Below, piece after piece: positions 14,225-18,790 of a stretch of 18,790 nt of DNA. How positions within the stretch are numbered: the first letter of the stretch is position 1; each line of letters begins with the position of its first letter. The notes under the pieces were generated by a model. It saw only the letters and a program-made list of their open reading frames with translations. It was not told the origin of the DNA and did not search any database. Location: the NCBI GenBank assembly GCA_049276515.1, contig JBASWO010000043.1, forward strand, positions 1-18,790. Direction: 5' to 3'. The DNA is from JAATFY01 sp049276515 (lineage in GTDB: Bacteria; Pseudomonadota; Alphaproteobacteria; UBA9219). A program made the position numbers and the translations under genes.

Positions 14225-16029
14225 CGACGATCAAAAAGCTTTTCTAAATCAGTTTTCTTCAATTCCACATAAGTGGGACGGCCATGGTTGCACTGACCGC
14301 TGTTGGTTGTGTGTTCCATTTGACGCAAAAGAGCATTCATCTCATCGGCATTGAGAACACGACCTGCCCGCACAGAACCATGACAAGCCATGGTTGAGCA
14401 TACAGCTTCTAACTTATCCTTGAGGCTATGCGCTTCATCATATTCCGCAAATTCTTCAGAGAGATCTTTGAGGAGTGTTTTGACATCTGTTTTGCCCAAG
14501 AGAGCTGGTATTTCACGGACTAAAACTGATCCTTCTCCAAAGGCCTCAATCACAAGACCAAGTTCAGCCAATTGATCAGCACGTGCAACAAGACGCGCAG
14601 CTGAGGCTTGATCAAACTCAACAACTTCGGGAATGAGCAGTATTTGACGCTTAATGCCGTTTGTTGCCAGCGCTTGCTTCATCTTTTCATAAACAATGCG
14701 TTCATGGGCTGCATGCTGATCGACTATGATCACACTATCGGCAGTCTGGGCGACGATGAAAGTGCCGTGTACTTGTGCAAGGGCTGCCCCTAAACGCCCC
14801 ATAGGACCTGGCATCTCAGCAACAGCTCCCGCAGGACGCGCTGATAAAGGAGCTTCTGCCATCATATGTGAGGGTACAGCGCGTGCCACGCCACCGCTTG
14901 AGAGACCATTCCAATCTAGGGCCGACTGCCCACTATAATGATCGCTGTATGAAGTTTGAGACATAGGTTCAGCACGAAGCATCGTTAAAGCCTGAGGCGC
15001 CAAAGTACTCGTCGTATATTGCCCCGCCTGCTCCAAAGCCTTACGGATCGAAGTTACAATCACCCCGCGCACCAACCCATTATCCCTAAACCGCACTTCG
15101 GCCTTGGTCGGGTGGACATTCACATCCACTTCCCGAGGCGGCACAGTTAAAAAGAGAGCCAGCATAGGATAGCGGCCATAGGGTAAAACATCGCCGTAAG
15201 CCCCGCGCACAGCTGAGAGAAGGATTTTATCCTTAACCGGACGTCCGTTGACAAAGATATATTGAGACCGCGTCGTTGGCTTATGATGTGTCGGCAAGCC
15301 TGTATAGCCATGAATGCTAATGCCATCCCGTGCGGCTTCAACCTTAACGGCATTATCAGTAAAATCGGAGCCCAAAATATCAGCTAAACGCTGCACCAAA
15401 ACTTCATCTTCAGAGAGCAAATCTTGATTTTGTGCACTAAAACGCACGGGCCGCTTATCATCTTCTTGCCAACTAAACTCAACATGCGGATGTGCCATTG
15501 CTAAGCGTTCGACGGACTCGCGGGCATAATCATTTTCTGTGCGGACAGTCTTTAAGAATTTTAAGCGCGCGGGTGTCGCAAAAAAGAGATCACGAACCTC
15601 AACCTGCGTTCCTTGCATTAAAGAAGAGGGTTTGGGTGCAGCAACATCACCACCATCAATAGAAATTTGCCAAGATTCTTTCTGACCACGCGCCCGGCTT
15701 GCAATTGTCATACGCGAAACTGAGCCAATCGACGGTAGAGCCTCACCTCGAAAACCAAAACTCTGAATATTCCAGAGATCATCATCTGGCAGTTTCGAAG
15801 TGGCGTGTCGTTCAATCGCAAGCTGCAATTCTTCTTGAGACATGCCACGGCCATTATCTGTGACAGATATCAAGGATTGACCACCATCGCGCAGCACAAC
15901 ATCAATACGCGTAGCCCCAGCATCGAGCGCATTCTCTACCAATTCTTTGACGGCAGCAGCGGGGCGCTCGACCACTTCACCAGCAGCAATGCGATTTACA
16001 AGCGATTCGGGCAGACGGCGAATAATCAT
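14221..16029 (-). CDS. mutL: DNA mismatch repair protein MutL (endonuclease type)
   Basis: MutL couples MutS mismatch recognition to strand incision. The 602-residue protein has a full GHKL ATPase half: E29 and N33 in VKELVENALDAGA, DNGRGM (58-63), RHATSK, GFRGEAL, and LFFATPARLKFL. A variable linker covers about 330-420. The C-terminal half carries the endonuclease site of MutH-lacking bacteria: DQHAAHERIVYE (D437, H439, E443), ACHGSV with C549, CNHGRPT with C580, and the final LFDRR. It should therefore nick DNA itself. The ATG at 16029 is the only reasonable start (MIIRRLPESLVNRIAAGEVVERP), with a weak ribosome site. It lies 31 bases after a pentapeptide-repeat gene on the same strand and may be cotranscribed with it. 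Its stop overlaps that of rsmD on the other strand. Confidence 0.96.
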   Translation of the reverse strand: MIIRRLPESLVNRIAAGEVVERPAAAVKELVENALDAGATRIDVVLRDGGQSLISVTDNGRGMSQEELQLAIERHATSKLPDDDLWNIQSFGFRGEALPSIGSVSRMTIASRARGQKESWQISIDGGDVAAPKPSSLMQGTQVEVRDLFFATPARLKFLKTVRTENDYARESVERLAMAHPHVEFSWQEDDKRPVRFSAQNQDLLSEDEVLVQRLADILGSDFTDNAVKVEAARDGISIHGYTGLPTHHKPTTRSQYIFVNGRPVKDKILLSAVRGAYGDVLPYGRYPMLALFLTVPPREVDVNVHPTKAEVRFRDNGLVRGVIVTSIRKALEQAGQYTTSTLAPQALTMLRAEPMSQTSYSDHYSGQSALDWNGLSSGGVARAVPSHMMAEAPLSARPAGAVAEMPGPMGRLGAALAQVHGTFIVAQTADSVIIVDQHAAHERIVYEKMKQALATNGIKRQILLIPEVVEFDQASAARLVARADQLAELGLVIEAFGEGSVLVREIPALLGKTDVKTLLKDLSEEFAEYDEAHSLKDKLEAVCSTMACHGSVRAGRVLNADEMNALLRQMEHTTNSGQCNHGRPTYVELKKTDLEKLFDRR

Positions 16030-16060
16030 GCCGAAAGCATAGCGGAAAGAGACGTTCCGG

Positions 16061-17389
16061 CTAGTCTTTTTTCTCGCTATTGAGGGTGCGTTTTACCAAT
16101 TCTGTATGCACTTCATCAATGCGGGCACCCTCAAGATTAGCGCCCTCAAAATTGGTATCGGTGATATCTGCACCGGTAAAATTAGCGTAGGTCAGGTCTG
16201 AATTCTTAAAGTTAACCTGCCGCAAATTGGCGCCAGCAAAATCCGCATAACGGAAGATACAATCTGACATATTGGTTGTGAGTTTGCGGCCCTGAAGAAG
16301 TTGCAAAGGCTGCAGCTGAGCTTTTTGCAGATTGGCGTTATGGAACTTGGCCTTAGCAAAGTTACTGCCGCGCATATCTGCAAGCTGGAAATTGGCATGA
16401 CGCACATCAGCTTCATGCAGATCGGCTGTTTGCAAATGGGCTTCTGAGAAATTAAGGCCATATAAAACAGCCCCAACGCCGCGCATCATCGTAAGTGCCA
16501 TGCGAGAGAAATTGACGCCCTGGCGCAAATCAAACCCACTGATATCGAGCTGTTTGCCTTTTTGTCCGTTGCTATCAACCCATAACTGATGAAGTTTGAG
16601 GAGTTGATCGAGAGGCATCGGCAAATCTTTAATGGTTGGCCCCATAGGCGCACTGGTGAGTGAGCCCACCAAGTTTTCTTTGGCAATTTCGCTTAAGTTA
16701 ATTGATGTTCCAACTAAAACAGCACCACGCAAATTGGCGTCTTCCATTTCGCAATTGCTGAGATCCGCATTTTCTAAGTTAGCGCCACTGAAATTGGCAC
16801 CTTTGAGATTTGATTTAGTAATCTTGGTGCTTTTCATTGTCGCATCGCTGAAATTACTTTCTGTTGCAACAGCACCCGACATTTTAGCTTCGCTGAGATT
16901 AGCACCACTGAGATTGGCGCCACCCTTATCTGTAATCGTTAGATTTTCATGTGCCTGCTTCAGACCACCTTCTGAATCGGCATTTGCAAGAGATCCCTCA
17001 CGCAAATCAATGCCGGCCATATTGGCACCAATCAAATTAGCACCGCGTAAAGAAGCACCGCGAACATCGGCGCGTACAAGGCTAGCACCACGCAAATTTG
17101 CATTGCGCATATCAGCGCAGAACAGGATGGCACGATCTAACTTAGCGCCACTAAAATCGGTTTCGGATAAATAGGCGCCAGTGAAATCAGCGTCTGACAT
17201 ATTCTTTTTAGCAAAAGATAATTTGGATAAATCGTAATAAGCCAAATTAGCGCGAACACCGCCCATGCGGCCCGCTGTGTAACTTTCGTGTTTTTTGATG
17301 ATAGCGTCGAGTTCTTCTTGTGTTGGTTTTATAACCTTTTTTTCCGGCTCTTTCTTCTCGTCGCTGTCTTTCTTGTCTTTTTTAGCCAT
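16061..17389 (-). CDS. Pentapeptide-repeat protein, paralogue A (next to mutL)
   Basis: A 442-residue protein built from two blocks of A(D/N)LXX repeats, which fold as a right-handed quadrilateral beta-helix. It starts with a highly charged Lys/Glu stretch (1-22), then a conserved head (TQEELDAIIKKH, GRMGGVRANL). Repeat block 1 is at about 50-235. A non-repeat linker, with PMGPTIKDLP and the motif LHQLWVDSNGQKGKQLDISG, lies at about 240-285, and block 2 runs to about 430. No signal peptide or membrane segment is seen, so it is probably cytosolic. Pentapeptide proteins such as MfpA and Qnr mimic DNA and bind gyrase, but most members have unknown roles, and there is no direct evidence for that here. 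The ATG at 17389 has a GAGAG upstream. The gene lies 53 bases after paralogue B and 31 bases before mutL. Confidence 0.9.
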   Translation of the reverse strand: MAKKDKKDSDEKKEPEKKVIKPTQEELDAIIKKHESYTAGRMGGVRANLAYYDLSKLSFAKKNMSDADFTGAYLSETDFSGAKLDRAILFCADMRNANLRGASLVRADVRGASLRGANLIGANMAGIDLREGSLANADSEGGLKQAHENLTITDKGGANLSGANLSEAKMSGAVATESNFSDATMKSTKITKSNLKGANFSGANLENADLSNCEMEDANLRGAVLVGTSINLSEIAKENLVGSLTSAPMGPTIKDLPMPLDQLLKLHQLWVDSNGQKGKQLDISGFDLRQGVNFSRMALTMMRGVGAVLYGLNFSEAHLQTADLHEADVRHANFQLADMRGSNFAKAKFHNANLQKAQLQPLQLLQGRKLTTNMSDCIFRYADFAGANLRQVNFKNSDLTYANFTGADITDTNFEGANLEGARIDEVHTELVKRTLNSEKKD

Positions 17390-17442
17390 TTCTCTTTATC
17401 TCTCGTGATTGTTTGTCCACAAAACTAACGAACAGGTACCAC

Positions 17443-18720
17443 TTAACCTACTGATGTTTTAAAAACGGCTTGCTGGCTAGGATTAAGCCTCGCACCCTCT
17501 AAATTAGCGCCTTCTAGATCAGCACCCGTTAAATCAGCATTTAACAAATTAGCATAGCATAAATCGGCGCCACGTAAATTCAATTGCCGTAATGTAGCAC
17601 CTGAGAGGTTTGCATAACGAAGAGATGCCCCTGACATATCGGTATTTACGGTACGGCCATGCACGAGGGTGAGCGGATGCAATTGTGCCCCTTGCAAATT
17701 GGCATTACTGAATTTGGCGCCGCGGAAGTCACCGCCCCGCATGTCTGCCGCCTGGAAATTGGCATGGCGCATATCCGAATCCTTCATATCAGCCGCTTGC
17801 AATTGTGCATCGGAGAAATTGACGCCATACAGCATCGCCTTACGCGCCTTTAACATCGTCAAACACGCGCGCGAGAAATTAACGCCTTGGCGTAAATCAA
17901 AGCCACTGATATCTAATTGCTGACCTTGTGCCGCATTACTGCCAACCCAAAGCGTATGTTCACGCAATAAATCTTCTAAAGGTGCACGAAAATCTTTAGC
18001 CGAAGGACCAATCGGCTTATTCGTCAAAGCACCAGACAAGTTAGTGCCAGTTAAATCAGCCAAGCTAAGAGCGGCATTAACAAGAACGGCGCCCGTCATA
18101 TTGGCTTTGCGCAAATCGCACATACTTAAATCGGCAGCTTCGAGGTTAGCGCCGGTAAAGTTGGCGCCCGACAGATTGGCGCGAACGATTTTGCAGCCGC
18201 GCATCGTGGCATCCGAAAAATTAGTATCGACAGCAACAGCGCCTGATAAACGTGCATCTGTTAAGTTGGCACCACTTAAATCGGCGCCTCCACTATCGGA
18301 CGCTGGAATATCTTTATGGGGTGGAACAAACTCACCATGTTCATCGGTCGCGGTTAAAATACCTTCGCGTAAATCGACACCCGTTAAATCAGCCCCCACC
18401 AAAGTCGTGCCACGCAAACAGGCGCCGCGTAAATCGGTTCGAACTAAACTAGCGCCCTGCAAATTGGCGTAACGCATATCCGCACCAAAGAAGATGGCAT
18501 AATCTAGTTTGGCGCCACGCAGATCAGCCATGTTGAGAGAGGCGCCGGTAAAATCGGCATGAGACAAATCACAATTACGGAAAGAAAGCTGAGAAAGATC
18601 ATGACGGCCCAACTGGGCACGTATGCCGCCCAAACGTGCTGAACGAAACATGCCGTGCTTCTGAACAATGGCGTCCAGATCGGCCTGCGTCAGGCGCGCA
18701 ATATATTTACTTTCGCTCAT
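17443..18720 (-). CDS. Pentapeptide-repeat protein, paralogue B
   Basis: A 425-residue cytosolic protein with the same order as its neighbour: head (TQADLDAIVQKH, ARLGGIRAQL), repeat block 1, linker with LREHTLWVGSNAAQGQQLDISG, and block 2 ending GADLEGANLEGARL. The linker segment DISGFDLRQGVNFSR is identical in the two proteins, as are several repeat segments, so they arose by tandem duplication and have since diverged. Paralogue B lacks the charged Lys/Glu N-terminal extension. It shows clean A(N/D)LSGA units such as GANLTDARLSGA and RANLSGANFTGANLE. The ATG at 18720 has a short AGAGAG upstream. It is the first gene of the likely B-A-mutL unit. A hairpin just upstream may end a gene beyond the window edge. 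Confidence 0.9.
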   Translation of the reverse strand: MSESKYIARLTQADLDAIVQKHGMFRSARLGGIRAQLGRHDLSQLSFRNCDLSHADFTGASLNMADLRGAKLDYAIFFGADMRYANLQGASLVRTDLRGACLRGTTLVGADLTGVDLREGILTATDEHGEFVPPHKDIPASDSGGADLSGANLTDARLSGAVAVDTNFSDATMRGCKIVRANLSGANFTGANLEAADLSMCDLRKANMTGAVLVNAALSLADLTGTNLSGALTNKPIGPSAKDFRAPLEDLLREHTLWVGSNAAQGQQLDISGFDLRQGVNFSRACLTMLKARKAMLYGVNFSDAQLQAADMKDSDMRHANFQAADMRGGDFRGAKFSNANLQGAQLHPLTLVHGRTVNTDMSGASLRYANLSGATLRQLNLRGADLCYANLLNADLTGADLEGANLEGARLNPSQQAVFKTSVG

Positions 18721-18744
18721 GCTCTCTACTTTGACCGCAACATG

Positions 18745-18766
18745 AAAAGCCCCGCTGGTAGCAGGG
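18745..18766 (-). terminator. Candidate terminator of a gene beyond the right edge
   Basis: On the minus strand CCCTGCT (18766-18760) pairs with AGCGGGG (18756-18750), with one T-G wobble and a three-base loop, followed by TTTT (18748-18745). It lies just upstream of paralogue B, so a leftward gene outside the window could end here and paralogue B would need its own promoter or read-through. The T-run is short. Confidence 0.4.
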
Positions 18767-18790
18767 TTAATTGAGAGTACACCTTGACAA

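Noticed and set aside
16632..17174. 180-codon open frame on the plus strand
   Set aside because: It is the exact antisense of pentapeptide repeats in paralogue A. Its Leu/Ala/Pro/Ser-rich repeating composition (LAPLKLAP-like) is the expected mirror of A(N/D)LXX codons.
18044..18472. 142-codon open frame on the plus strand
   Set aside because: Antisense shadow of paralogue B, for the same reason.
17443..18720. Tandem near-repeats considered as a CRISPR or satellite array
   Set aside because: The periodicity is 15 bases in frame with a long open reading frame, explained by pentapeptide coding repeats; there are no constant repeat and unique spacer units.

Overview
The window looks like chromosomal DNA of an alphaproteobacterium with moderate GC. 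The support is the product set: an alphaproteobacterial-type RpoZ followed by one bifunctional RelA/SpoT homologue, an endonuclease-type MutL with no MutH nearby, and an M17 aminopeptidase / MarR / NlpC-P60 group of the kind seen in that class. The order and genus cannot be fixed from sequence alone. No rRNA, tRNA, CRISPR array, transposase, integrase or phage gene is visible.

Layout. (1) 1-1600: the 3' end of glyA converges on rpiB, followed by a divergent membrane-anchored FliL-like protein. (2) 1601-5259: the stringent-response unit rpoZ-spoT runs leftward, and a NYN-domain putative RNase gene diverges from it across a 329-base promoter region. (3) 5281-9556: a leftward group of a small exported protein, an M17 aminopeptidase, a MarR regulator, a YkfC-like NlpC/P60 peptidase and a periplasmic LivJ-type binding protein. 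This set suggests peptide breakdown and uptake, possibly of murein peptides. A strong hairpin terminator separates it from the NYN gene. (4) 9557-12895: the least explained part. It holds a 399-base gap and three rightward genes with no firm assignment: a HEPN-like helical protein, a 135-residue protein, and a 471-residue protein with a Nudix-like C-terminus. Two CRP-type palindromes 31 bases apart lie before the last one. (5) 12915-14224: a pseudouridine synthase and rsmD, overlapping by one base, for rRNA modification. (6) 14221-18720: a leftward run of two paralogous pentapeptide-repeat proteins and mutL.

Most of the window is housekeeping. The best places to look for something new are the three-gene block with its tandem CRP-like sites, the pentapeptide pair next to mutL, and an RsmD in which the motif IV aspartate is alanine. 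I found no convincing complete novel system, and the block in (4) is only a candidate.
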